From positions 2,852,001-2,916,000 of the forward strand of contig JASISA010000027.1 in the NCBI GenBank assembly GCA_031771865.1: a stretch of 64,000 nt of DNA, written 5' to 3'. The stretch is from Nothophaeocryptopus gaeumannii (taxonomy: Eukaryota; Ascomycota; Dothideomycetes; Mycosphaerellales; Mycosphaerellaceae). The translations under genes were made by a program, and so were the position numbers. A model generated the notes under the pieces. It saw nothing but the letters and a program-made list of their open reading frames with translations, did no database searches and was not told the origin of the DNA. Numbering within the stretch: position 1 is the first letter of the stretch; every line of letters starts with the position of its first letter. Shown here piece by piece: positions 10,351 through 21,482 of the stretch.

Positions 10351-12100
10351 CTATGAGCCATTGCTGTCGTTGTCGCCGTTGTTGCCGTTGCTGCCATTGT
10401 TGCGCGCAAGCACCTCTTCAACTTCGGCGTCCGTGATGTTCAGCATAGACATTACCGTTCGCGATCCAGTTGCCAAAGACTCCAGGAAGTTGTGGATTTC
10501 AGCAAGACATTCTGACCGTGACAGACCGGACTTGCCGTTGGCCAGACTGGGTGTGAGCGTGCCTAGATCGGCATAGCCTTTGTTGATGATCTCGCGGCGT
10601 TTCTTCTCAGACTGAATGTGGTTGTAGCGCTTTTGCTGATCGGTGAGGTTCTCTTTCTTCTTCGTGCCGCGTCTTCTGCCTGCGATGCCGGTAGGATCGA
10701 GCTCATCGTCATCTGGAGAATTCTCCGCCTGCTGGCGACCGACTTGACTAAACTTGCGGCCCCGACTCGGCTCAGCAGTGCCATCATCGCCTGACTCCTC
10801 TTCTTGCTTGACGGCAATAGAAGCACGACGACCTGGCTGCGCTGAATAACCCACTTCATCTGGGCGATCCACTCGTTGACGTTTGACAGGACGACCCGGC
10901 GGAGCAAAGGCGCCGGTTGCAGCAGATGGGTAGACACTGCCGTACGGGGGGGCGTTGGGATACGCAGGCATGGCGTGGGGACGCGACGCATACGCAAAGC
11001 CGTTCGCTCTAGCAGCAGCAGCTTGGTCCGCCAAAGGAACGTGTAGCAGATTGTTCCCCTTCTCATCGTGGTAGACTGTAGTCCCTGAACCTCGATAGCG
11101 TGGGCCGCCGAAATTGCTGTCGCTACCAAACGCAACAGCGCCTGCTCGACCTTGCGCTTGCTGGTGTGCTGGCATATTCTGTTGAGACATCATCGGCTGA
11201 GGGAAATGACCATCATACCAACTGAGATATGATGCGGCATCGAGGCTCATGACGCGCGGCTGGCGAGGGGCCTGATGAGGAATGCCGCCCCAAGTCGCGC
11301 TTTGAGCAGCACCACCAGGTGATTGGGCAAACATCGGCTGGCTGCTGGGGCTCGGAGCTGCGAACATCTGACTCGGTGACGACTGCATGTGAGTGGCAGC
11401 GTTCAGATGGCTGGTGAAGTTCATAGAAAAGTTGCCCCAGCTGAAGGCGTTGGTCGGGTCTTGAGAGGAGTTGTCGTTGTTGCTGATGTGTGTATTCGTA
11501 TTTTCGGATGAAGAGCCGTTGCGGAAGTTTTGGATTTGAAGTGCGGCCGTGTAGTCGTCGCCGGTCAAGTCAGTGCCCTGAGCCGGAAACGCCTGCAGGC
11601 TGTTGTCACCTGCAGCGCTATTTTGCCCATTGATCCGCATATTGTTCGCATGCGCGGGTTGAAATGAGCTTGAGGAAGGTACAAACGAGGCAGCATGATC
11701 TGCAATAGCTGCTTGTTGGCCATTGATGATTTCATGTGACGCAGTCTCCATGATGTTGTACCCGAAAGGCACAGCCGTGTTCTTGACGTTGTTCGGGTCC
11801 TTGAAAAAGCTCTCCAGCATGGTCTGCTCCACGGGCCGAAGGAGAGATTCGGTCTGGTGTGCGGGCGCATTCCCTATGAGGCCGTTCAAGAACTCACTGT
11901 GGTCGAAGTCGCCTATCAGATGTTTGGGTTAGGTCGCTCATTGTCGCACGGGCCATGAAGGTCAGTCTCGGTGAAGAATGGCTGCACTTACCAGCACTTC
12001 CTGCGGCACTATTCAAGAACGCCGCCCAGTCTTGGTCATGTGTATGCTGCGGGCCATCTTGGAGTGAATTGTGTTGGACATGATTCTGATTAGGATCCAT
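10351..12100 (-). CDS. bHLH transcription factor
   Basis: Two exons (12100-11992 and 11912-10351, one 79-bp intron) encode 556 residues. The C-terminal region, about residues 460-525, is a basic helix-loop-helix domain: the basic segment KRYNHIQSEKKRREIINKGY has the H-x3-E-x2-R pattern of E-box binders, followed by helix 2 (SRSECLAEIHNFLESLA). A basic, RGRK/KKK-rich stretch before it could be a nuclear localisation signal. The N-terminal 400 residues are Asn/Gln/Ser/Pro-rich, as in activation regions. The helix layout resembles the Ino4/Mlx class, but a specific orthologue cannot be named. It probably regulates transcription as a homo- or heterodimer; targets are unknown. Confidence 0.88.
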
Positions 12101-13565
12101 GGCTTGCGCCAGGCCTGCCGGCTGCGCTCGCTGAACGAGCGCCAGTGTGCCTGAATGCGCTACTGCTTGTTGGAATATCTCTTGCTCTTGCTAATTCGAA
12201 AGCTTTGTGCGGAGTCTCGTGGTGATGTTCTGTCAGGTGTGTGAATGGTGCGTTCTCGAATGATCATGTTTCCATTAGGTGAATAGCACGAGGGAGGCCG
12301 AAAGTGCGGCTAATGGCGCGCGGTGCGTAGGTGAATGAAGGAGCGCGGTGCTTGTGAGCAGCCGCTGTCGACGGCACACACTGTCCAAGACCGTAACAGT
12401 GGAGCGGTCACGGCAACGAGTCTGGACTCGGGCGGCGAGGAGGTTTGGAGCGGGGTTGATACGTTTCTGCGCGTCTACAGTGTTCGCGGTAGGGGATGCG
12501 ACGTGCTTCGTACGTGCGACGGGCTGCGTGATGCTAACGTCTGTGCTAGTGCTGGTGCTGTTGGCGGAGGGTCACAAAGTCGAGAGCGTGGAGTTGCATG
12601 TGAAAGCACGGGCAGAAGCAACGCTGGGGCCGTGCCCTGTTACCCGCGAGCCGGGACGGCTCTGACCGCAAACCCAATTGTCCCAACGACTGCAACTTAT
12701 CCTAGATTACAAGCAACTTGAGCTCGAGCGTGCATACTAATGAGTCCGCCTATTGGTATCAATACTGTGTTCTGAGAAGTGCTGTTTCTCTTCCCGTCGT
12801 GAAATCCGTGTAGTGAGAGCCAGGATCATTGCAGCCTGCCTCTGTCCGCGCCAAATTCCAAGACCCGAGGTCCGCCAGCAAGGGCTGCACGGATTGTTCG
12901 CTGCACTCTGCCGTCATGTTCAAGATCACTTGGGCGTAGAGTGTGACGTGGGAGCTCCCACAATAAGCAGCAGTGCACATCGGTCAGATTCGCCCACTTT
13001 TTTGCAACCACCTTTCGATCCAAGGCATGAATATCTCCACGCAGACAGTGCATATGCCCAGCGAAGATTCAAGTACCTCACCAAAATGGGTTCCACAAGC
13101 TTCGCTCCAGTGCGCGTGTAACAGGTCTACTGGAGACATCAGTGGAAGATGGTGATATCACGAACATCAATACCAATCGAAACGGGATCCAACTGGTTCC
13201 ATTGCATGACGGCAGTCAGGGTGTTGACTGCCTTTTAGATATACGGAGTCCGCTGGACGCAGGGCGTAGACGGCATCTTGCACAGGCATCATGGTACTCG
13301 CGACGTGAACGGAGTAAATACGCGTTTGAGTGGAGAAAGAAATTGCGGCAGAAGTGTACGAATTTATTGCATCATATAGACATTACTAGTAGTTGACATG
13401 TAGTTGCACAGAATCGTTCGGAATCCGCCTCAAATTCATTTCGTTTGCATCCTGGGGTTTTAGTATCTTACAGATGGGCAACTGCCGATTGGTATCTCTT
13501 CGTGTGTCGCGTTAAGTGGTTGAGGCTGTCCCCACCTCGTGCTCGTTTGCCGTCTCACAAGAGAC
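12101..13565. other. long upstream region of the bHLH gene
   Basis: 1.46 kb between two minus-strand genes. The part near 12101 must hold the bHLH promoter. Frames such as 12335-12721 (+) lack family features and are ignored. Long upstream regions are common for fungal regulators. Confidence 0.5.
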
Positions 13566-14555
13566 CTAGTAATTAGTCGCGGTGCCTGTAGTCGTGTTGT
13601 TGTAGCCGTAAGGGTTTACACCGGTACCTTGCGGCTGGGTATAGTAGCCACTATGCGCACCGGCAGGCTGGTAGTTGTTCTCAACTTTGTCATAAGCGGC
13701 AGCGTTGTGAGTGTTGTTTCCAACAGTGGTGCCGGTCTCGTAAGATGGACGCATGTCGGGACCTCCTGGCGCAGCAAGACCTCCAGCGCTGAGTTCGGTG
13801 TCTTGAGTAGCATTGGTCTTCGGCTTGCGCTGCCAGAACTTGCGCTTGCCAAACCCGCTAGTGTAGTTGTTCGATGGCGATGGGCCATAGCGCTTCTCCT
13901 TCTTGTGGTGACGAACAAGGAAGACTTGCATCGCAGCCGTAGTGATGAAGATGATGATTCCAATGATGGAGACGGCAAAGGCTGCCGTGTTCAGCTTGCA
14001 GGCCGTTCGGAGAGAGACTTGGTAAGTTCTAATTGACCGTTAGTACTCTCGCTCCTGGGTTTCGATGATGTGTACTTACGCGTTATCGTTGTGTCCGAGG
14101 CCAAAGTTGCCGCCGTAGCCACTGGAATCAGTGCTGGCAGGACCATTTCCAAGGGGAGTGTTCACGTTGCCCGAGCAAGAGCTGGCGCCATCGCGAGTCA
14201 TGACTGCAATGGCAATCATGCCACCCACGAAGCAGATATCAAGGATCTATGCATCGTCAAAACGTTGTCCGCGGTACATGGCGGAGGAATGACGGTGACT
14301 TACGATGGCGAGGAGCGCGAAGAACGAGATGCCGCCGAGACAGCATGTCAGCACGACGGCGAAGATGGTGTAGAGGACTGCTGCGCCTGAGATGCCCTCT
14401 ACCGCCTTCTTCCAGTTGGCGATGCCTCGATCCCGGTCGGCGAGGACTGCGAGGAAGTAGCTGTAGATTCCGAGAATCACTCCCGAGCAGCCAAATGCGA
14501 CGGCGTAGAGGAAGGTCTGGAACAGACGCAGGATGCCGCCTTTGATGATGGCCAT
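13566..14555 (-). CDS. MARVEL-domain four-helix membrane protein
   Basis: Three exons (14555-14304, 14246-14080, 14028-13566; introns 57 and 51 bp) encode 293 residues. Four hydrophobic helices are visible: FLYAVAFGCSGVILGIYSYF, AAVLYTIFAVVLTCCLG, a third formed across exon join 1 (FFALLAIILDICFVGGMIAI), and FAVSIIGIIIFITTAAMQVF. The loop between helices 3 and 4 contains paired cysteines and many Gly/Ser. After helix 4 comes a basic stretch (HHKKEKR) and a roughly 110-residue Asn/Gly/Tyr-rich cytosolic tail. This topology is that of fungal MARVEL (Nce102-like) proteins, which sit in plasma membrane or endosomal domains. The specific role is unknown. Confidence 0.85.
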
Positions 14556-15220
14556 GTTGACGGCGTGGTGTGAGGTGAAGATGCGGACAGGTGTGTTGTG
14601 CACAAGAGTAACGACGCGGTGGAGGAGGTGCTATAAGCTGTGGTGTCGGGAGTGGTGCGCGGGTGTTTAAGCAGTCAGAAACTGCCCGTAACTACCTGTG
14701 CCTGTCCCTGCTGGTCGATGAACGTGAATGTGACGAGAATGCACTGATGCGCGCTATTCAAGGTTTGTGAAGGCTTGTGACGTCGATGGTCTTTCTTAGA
14801 GTTGCAGCGCCACAAAGTCTCTTTCCATCTGGGTGCGACGACATGACATGGAAGAGCGCTGATTGCTGCAGAAGCAGATTCTGCCGCGGCTCGGACGGTC
14901 AGTGGGCGAGTGGTGTGGCGTGTGCCTGCAGCATTGGGCGCCGGAGAAATTTGCACAGCCACATAGGAGATGAAGACCGTCACTGGCTTCTGGTTCCTTG
15001 GCCTTGGCCCTGCGCAGACGGAGGAAGGCTCGACCGTACGCACATACAGGGGTACGGTACAGCAGTACAGTATCGTTCGGTCAAGCATGAGTGACGAGTG
15101 ACAGGGAGCGTTTGGTGCCAGACACGGCCGATGTGCGTGAGATCTCTTCCACCACCTACTATTTTGTACACAATTGCACATCTGCCTCCCGACCGCCCCT
15201 TGGGTTGGGTCCTTGATGTC
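14556..15220. other. intergenic
   Basis: Upstream region of the MARVEL gene and 3' flank of the alcohol dehydrogenase gene ending at 15221. No gene seen. Confidence 0.5.
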
Positions 15221-16718
15221 TTATACCTCCCCGCTCCCCTTCACCAATATTTTCACCTGCCGGTCCTTGTCATTGATCAGAGTCAAGAAGCCCTCTTCCA
15301 GCACTTCATCCATCCCTATCCGTTTCGTAATCATCTTCGGAGCCATATCTAATCTCCCATCGGACAGCGCGTCAATCACCTCCTGGAAGTCTGATTTGAC
15401 ATATGTGGCGACACCCAAATACTTCCGCTCTTTAAACACCAGATCATTCGGCCACAGCGTGCATCTCTTCTCCCAGATGGCGATGTTGACGTGCGTCCCA
15501 CGGGCTTTCAGGGACTTCACAGCCTGATCGAGGCCCGGCTGAACTCCAGCAGCGTCGAACGTGACATCGACGCCCTTGTTAGATGTTAGACGGAGGCACT
15601 CAGCGACGATATCGTCCGTGGTGGGATCGAGAACCACGTGCGCGCCAAAGTCTTTGGCGAACCTATCAAGATATCAGCACCTACCCTACAATGTAGCTAC
15701 GATCTCGGGGACCACCTACTGCTTTCGCATCCCAGAAACCTCAGAGACGATAATGCGAGGACAGCCCCTAGCGCGGAGGGCCTGAATGACAGCCAAGCCT
15801 ATTGGACCTCCTCCTAGGATCAGACAGGAATCAGTCCACTTGAAAGGAGAGGAGTTGACTGCATGCCAGCCAACCGACAGAGGCTCAACAAGCGCTGCGA
15901 AACGGATCAGTAGTGCACAGGAAAAAGGATCCTTGCCGCGTCCCACCTGCAACGTCTAAGCCTACATTGTCGGGACAGTTGTACAGTGTCTGAAGAGAGT
16001 GTGAGCTACGCAAGCGGTTCTCAGGCAAGACAATAGGTTTCCACTTACATATTCCGGGACGACCAAATGCTCAGACAGTCCACCGCCCCATCCGCTGAGT
16101 CCAATGAAGCCATTATTCCAACAGCAGTTCAAGGCGCCCTCTGCACAGGCCCCACAATCGCCATCATAGATGATGGGTGCCACAACAACCCTGCCTCCAA
16201 CTCTGAATCGTTCAGATACTCCTTCGCCAACTTCTTCAATGACTCCAGAGAATTCGTGGCCGAAAGTCAACGGGACTGTTTCGCCAGTGATCGGATGGGG
16301 CGTCGTTGGACACAGCGATGCTCCGCCAATGAACTCATGCTGCAACATTGAACAATTAGCCTTCGCCTCGCAGCTGTGGTTTCACTGATGATACCAAATC
16401 GCTCCCACAGATGCCACCTGCGCTGATCAGCGGACGATTCGAATGCAATGGATCGACCAACAATCATACACCATGCTGGCTTCACTTTGACTTGGCCTGG
16501 ACCACACCTGCTCCATGGCTCAGCAATCGTCCCCAGCTCTGCATCTTGCAAGCCAAACTCCGTGCAAAGACGTACTTTGGCTCTGGGATGTCTTCAACTC
16601 TCACATCCTCTTTCCCGTGAAACCGCACAGCTTTCATCATTCGCTCAGTTTGCGCGGCTGGTGTGTTTTCTATGGCATGCTCTTTCGTGCTATCCTGCGT
16701 TGTTGCAATGACCGACAT
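15221..16718 (-). CDS. 2,3-butanediol dehydrogenase-like zinc alcohol dehydrogenase
   Basis: Seven exons: 16718-16576, 16507-16470, 16417-16395, 16339-16049, 15989-15947, 15894-15720 and 15662-15221. They give 384 residues, the length expected for the butanediol/sorbitol dehydrogenase branch of medium-chain dehydrogenases. After a 27-residue extension, MKAVRFHGKEDVRVEDIPEP is the typical family start. The catalytic zinc ligands are in CGICGSDLHEF and FGHEFSGVIEEVGEG, with PTTPHPITGETVPLT between them as in fungal Bdh1. The structural zinc cysteines are in GDCGACAEGALNCC. The NAD-binding loop is LGGGPIGLAVIQ. It likely interconverts a secondary alcohol or acetoin/butanediol with NAD(H) in the cytosol; the substrate is inferred from family only. 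It is divergent from the next dehydrogenase gene. Exon 3 is only 23 bp. Confidence 0.9.
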
Positions 16719-17661
16719 CGTGTTGCGACACTCTAGGTCAAGATGGGAAGAAAAAGCTGAAAGACAACAAAGAAACCGAACCCTGCGCAGCTATCTTGCC
16801 CACTTCATGATATCTTGCACTTGCGCTGATGGCCGGAAGATTGACATTCACGGCTTCCCATATCTGGGTATTCGAATGAGGCTCCTTTCGCTCGTGAAGC
16901 TTCTCTGCCGTCGTTGCTCGTCAATCGGAGCGGGGAAGCGGCCAGGAATGAGGGGAATGCACTCGCGTGAACAAGACTTGGCGTGAGACACTCATCACTC
17001 GTCATCCCGCCGTATGTCCCTTTGTATTGGCATCAGAACGAGACAGTTTCTAATGAGCGATACGGAGGACTTAAACGTCAATTGCTCTGTCTAAGACTCT
17101 TTTTGGGCAGAGAAGATCAAGACACGGCATCCACCCACGGAGCCATACACGACATGCCCCTCAGTGGATCAGACGACATGGATATGAATTTGCGCTTTGG
17201 GAGACGATGGGCTGCCCCGTCTGCCTGCCCGCCATCCCACTCAAAAGACATGCTCCGGGTCCCTCGAAGCTGGCTGGGACACATGCAGATCTCGCAAGCA
17301 CTCGAGTTGCAAGGCTGAGCCACATTGAATCTATCTCTGCTGCTCGTGATGTACAAAAGAGAGATGCCGGCAGACAAGCAAGGCCGGCGAGGCCCGCGAC
17401 CGCAAAAAGCGTGCAAGCTGTGGTGCATTGGGTTGAGCGGCTAAGTATCACCATGAATCCTTGACGACGCATGATATCACAAGAGACCCGAGCTGCACGT
17501 CGTCCTACTCACTTTCCACACATACATCTCCTACAACTGTCTGCAGCGCTTCTCACACCGCCAACCGCACTTCCACGCCCTTGTTCTTGACCCCTCTATC
17601 GCTACTGTATGAAATCAGTCTTTCCCTTGCAAGCAAGTGTCAACCCACGCCAGCCGCCGTC
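16719..17661. other. divergent promoter between two alcohol dehydrogenase genes
   Basis: 943 bp separate the start codons of the butanediol dehydrogenase-like gene (minus) and the Adh6-like gene (plus). This is the only place for a shared bidirectional promoter in the dehydrogenase trio. No specific operator was recognised. A CT-rich leader lies at 17490-17600. Confidence 0.5.
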
Positions 17662-19079
17662 ATGGTCTATCCAGAAACCGCCGAGGGCTTCATGATCGAA
17701 GATCAGAAGAAGTGGCAGAGCTTTCAAAAGAAGGAATTCAAGTTGAAGCCATTCGAAGACCGCGACATCGACATTGCTGTCGATTGCTGTGGTGTCTGTG
17801 GCTCGGACGTACACACCATTACTGGCGGTTGGGGAGATTGCCCTTTGCCAATCTGTGTGGGTAAGAGAAAGTGCTGGACGCCAGATAGTAGCTCAGACAC
17901 ACGCTAACCCTCTGCCCTTCGCTTCAAAGGCCATGAGATCGTTGGAAAAGCAGTAAAAGTCGGAAAAGATGTGAAGACAATCAAAGTGGGAGACAGAGTT
18001 GGCGTTGGTGCCCAAATTCAGGCCGATTTGACGTGCCAGAACTGCAAGGCAGATCAAGAGAACTACTGTCCCAATGCCGTGGACACCTACGGTGCCCCTT
18101 ACAAGGACGGAACCATCGCACAGGGAGGCTACAGCTCTCACGTCCGAGCACACGAGTACTTCACCTTCAAGATACCAGACAACATTGAGAGCGAAGTTGC
18201 AGCACCAGTGAGTGGACAGAGGCGGCCGACTCGTTGGCACAATGTGCTGATCAGCGAGTTTCCAACGTCCAGATGCTATGCGCCGGTTTGACAGTTTACT
18301 CCCCCCTGGTACGTCTCGGCGCGGGTCCCGGGAAGAAGGTATGTGCATATTCGCAGGCCATTGTCTGGGGAAGTCCATCCCATTGAACTTATTGTTCCTC
18401 AGGTCGCCATCGTTGGAATCGGTGGTCTAGGACACTTCGCTGTCCTTTGGGCCGCAGCTCTCGGAGCGGAGGTCTACGTGATTTCTCACAGCCCGAACAA
18501 GAAGGAAGATGCTCTCAAGATGGGAGCCAAGCACTTCATCGTTTCCTCGGATGAGAACTGGCACAAAGACTACGCCTTTACCTTTGACTTCATCCTGAAC
18601 TGTGCCGACGCAACACACAAATTCGACCTCAAAGCGTTTTTCTCGACCTTGAAGGTGATGGGAAGATTCCGTACGTTTCCTCTCCGGCGAGGATGTCCTC
18701 TCATGACGGTCACTGACTTGTCGACAATAGACAACGTTGGGTTCGGTGATCACCCACTCCCAACACTCATGGCTCAAGACTTTGCAGGCAATGGCTGCTA
18801 CATTGGCGCTTCTCACATTGGTAATATATCCTGCTCACCTTTCAACCCCGATTTCAAGGGACTGGCACACTGACCTTTACCTTTTCAATGTTAGGCAACC
18901 GACCCGAAATGCTCGCCATGTTCGACCTCGCCAGTAAACAGAACATTAAGACTTGGATCCAGACAACTGATATCTCCGAGGAAGGTTGCAAGGAGGCTGT
19001 GACGGCGGTCAGCGAGAACAAGGTACGGTACAGGTATGTCCTGACCGGCTATGACAAGGTTTTTGGCAAGCGCGATTAA
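17662..19079 (+). CDS. NADP-dependent alcohol dehydrogenase, Adh6/cinnamyl type
   Basis: Six exons: 17662-17860, 17930-18207, 18273-18338, 18403-18670, 18731-18820 and 18895-19079. They encode 361 residues, the normal size. Catalytic zinc ligands appear in CGVCGSDVHTI and GHEIVGKAVKVG; structural zinc cysteines in CQNCKADQENYC. The cofactor loop GIGGLGHFAVLWAAALGAEV is followed by SHSPNKKEDALKMGAKHF; the Ser and Lys after the second strand are typical of NADP-using members. Yeast relatives Adh6/Adh7 reduce bulky aromatic and branched aldehydes, so aldehyde detoxification or fusel alcohol formation is likely here. The first ATG after the CT-rich leader gives MVYPETAEGFMIEDQ, a usual start for this family. 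Tail-to-tail with the Adh1-like gene, only 187 bp apart. Confidence 0.92.
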
Positions 19080-19266
19080 AGGAATAGCCCTGTCCCGAGG
19101 CAACTCCTGTGCGCCGTGTGACTCTGCAGTGAACGCTCACTCAGTAGACGATTGAAACCGTTAGAAAAATTCAGAATGCCGATAGACATTAGTCCGTGCG
19201 TTTCAACTGTACGGGCTGTTGCACTTCTGACAATCAACCCATTTTCCTCGACGGTAATTCCCGCTA

Positions 19267-20765
19267 CTACGCTGACAGGTCCAGAACCACCCTGCCCTTC
19301 AACTCTCCTCTATCCATCTCCTCGAATATACTCGTGAGATCCTCCATCTTCGCAGTACGGAAGTGGGTCTTAACAACACCGCGTTCCGCAAACTCCAACG
19401 TCTCGATGGCCTCTTTTCGATCTCCGACAGCAACACCAACAATTTTTTGCGCTTTCGCGACGAGGAACTGAGGATATGCGGTGGCGATCGGTTTGAGCTC
19501 GCCTTCTGGTAGACCAACACAGACGCAAGTGCCTCCAAACTTCAAAAGACCCATGGCACTGTCGAATGGTCAGCTCGGGCACGCAGCTCTCAGGGGCGAT
19601 CTCACCTTGCATATGCGGCATTCGCAGCGGTGAGGACCAAGACAGCTTGTACTCCTAGAGACCCAGTGACCTTCTTGACTTCCTCTTCTGCTTTGCCCTG
19701 TGTGTGGTCGATAAACACTTCAGCACCGCACTCAATCGCAATGTCCTTCTTGCTGCCGGCATCGATGCCGATCACTCGAATTCCCATGCCGCGAGAGGCA
19801 ATTTGCGTTGCGAGATGACCAAGACCGCCTCCGGCTCCGAGAATCGCAATCCAGTCTCCTGCTTGGGCTCCAGACTTTCTTAGAGCGCTGTAGACAGTAA
19901 CACCGGCGCATAACTTCAGTAGACAATAACTTCATAAGTAAAGGTCTGCCAAAGCTTTTGAGACTGGAAAGACACTCACCATTGGTGCTGCTGCATCGCT
20001 GGGGAGGGATTCGGGGACCGGGGTTACGTAGGAAGCCGGGGCCAAAACGTATTGTTGGAACGTGCCAGGAGTGTAGTAGCCTGATATTTTCTGATTGAAG
20101 CAGACACCTAGGAAGGAAGTCAGAATGTGCATCCTACAAAGCGGATCGCTGCCTCCTTCCAAATCCTCACCATCGTGGCCTGCATGACAAGCAGGGCATG
20201 AATCGCATATGGCCGAGATCTGAAAGGAAGAATCAGCGGGGTTCGCAGCTCAAGTGTCCTTATCGTTCATATTACCCATTTAATACCGACTTTGTCTCCC
20301 ACTTTCACGTTGCTCTTATCAGAACCTGGACCTACAAAGCGAAGGGCGGAAGGTCAGCGTGTCCCTCAGACATTGGATGCTTTCTGACCTTTGATTTACC
20401 CATTTTTACAATTTTTCCAACTCCCTCATGGCCACCAACTTGTCGAGGCTGCGTCGGGTAAGGCAACCCAGCCTGAGTGAAGTCAGCAAATAGCGTAGCG
20501 GCGCAAATGGTGGAAGGGTTACCCAGCGATTCGTCATTACTCCCAAGTCGGAATGACATACGCCGGAATGTGTTAGATTTACCAAGACCTGGAGAGAAGG
20601 GTCGAGAGTCAGTGCTTCGAACGTTTCAGATGTAGAACAATCGTCAAGGCGTACCTCGCCAGGGCCAGGTTCTGGAGTGTCGAGCTCGACCACTTTCGTT
20701 GAGATCTTTCCCGGCTCATCGTATACAATAGCCTTGTATTTCTTCGGGATCTGGACCTCTGCCAT
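19267..20765 (-). CDS. Adh1-type zinc alcohol dehydrogenase
   Basis: Eight exons: 20765-20655, 20588-20523, 20472-20400, 20331-20276, 20219-20171, 20107-19980, 19913-19606 and 19558-19267. They give 360 residues. The start MAEVQIPKKYKAIVYDEPG resembles fungal Adh1. Zinc ligands: HSGVCHSDLGVM and GGHEGVGKIVKMG; structural cysteines ICDSCPACHAGHDG plus a VCFN cysteine after the join. The NAD loop GAGGGLGHLATQIASRGMG is the Adh1 signature. Ethanol/acetaldehyde interconversion is the family function; induction is unknown. The seven introns are 47-68 bp and the first five coding exons are 49-111 bp, so this gene is far more fragmented than its neighbours. It is the third dehydrogenase in 5.5 kb, but its subfamily differs from the other two. 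Confidence 0.92.
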
Positions 20766-21482
20766 ATTGGAGGTTTACAGGTCAATCAGGACCGAATCAA
20801 GGGTGAGAGGTGTCAAAGAAGTGAAGACAGCGTGCCTCGTCGACAAGGAAAATGGGAAGCTGAACCTATCTGTTTTGAATTGAGTTGCCAGACACGGGAG
20901 TTGCTTCAGCCAGGACCTCGGTGTGGGGATCTCTTGCTCGAGAGCTCCAGTTCGACAGCGGCCATGTGAGGGGAAGACAATCTGTGTCTTGTGGAGCTAG
21001 CCGTATGTAGCTACTCTCACTGGGCCTACCATACGCCTGCAACAGTATTGAATGGTATGTCATAAACAGCACCTTGGCTGGAGCGAATTCCGCTGTTCCA
21101 TTCGCCGCAGCTGTTGAGCTGCGTATTATATAACAGCGTCGGTCAAGTATCGTTTACGGCAAACGAAGGCGGACTTGTATCAAGCGGAGACTAGTTCCAA
21201 TTAGCATGTGAAGCTATACAAGAAGGAATGTCTGTTGACTCTGCATTACTACTGTAGTGAAAAGCGCGTTTCGCAAGCACGCGATACAGTATTGAACAGA
21301 TCTGGCGATAATCGACGAGGTACTGCTCTCACGCTAGATATTCTCGCTCATCTTCAATCATCAATCGTGCAAAGCCAGGGGATAAGATATGGACTCCTTC
21401 GAAGCTTTGTAGCGTGCCGTCAACTCCGCCCAAGATTCCAGGGGAGACAGGAGGCATCTTCGGTTTCGCAAACAAGAGCATC
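20766..21482. other. intergenic
   Basis: Upstream of the Adh1-like gene and 3' flank of the Rad7-like gene. No gene seen. Confidence 0.5.

Noticed and set aside
13539..14036. Plus-strand 165-codon frame over the MARVEL gene
   Set aside because: Antisense to a well-supported three-exon membrane protein gene.
15221..20765. Secondary-metabolite cluster
   Set aside because: Only dehydrogenases are present; no backbone synthase, transporter or pathway regulator lies nearby.
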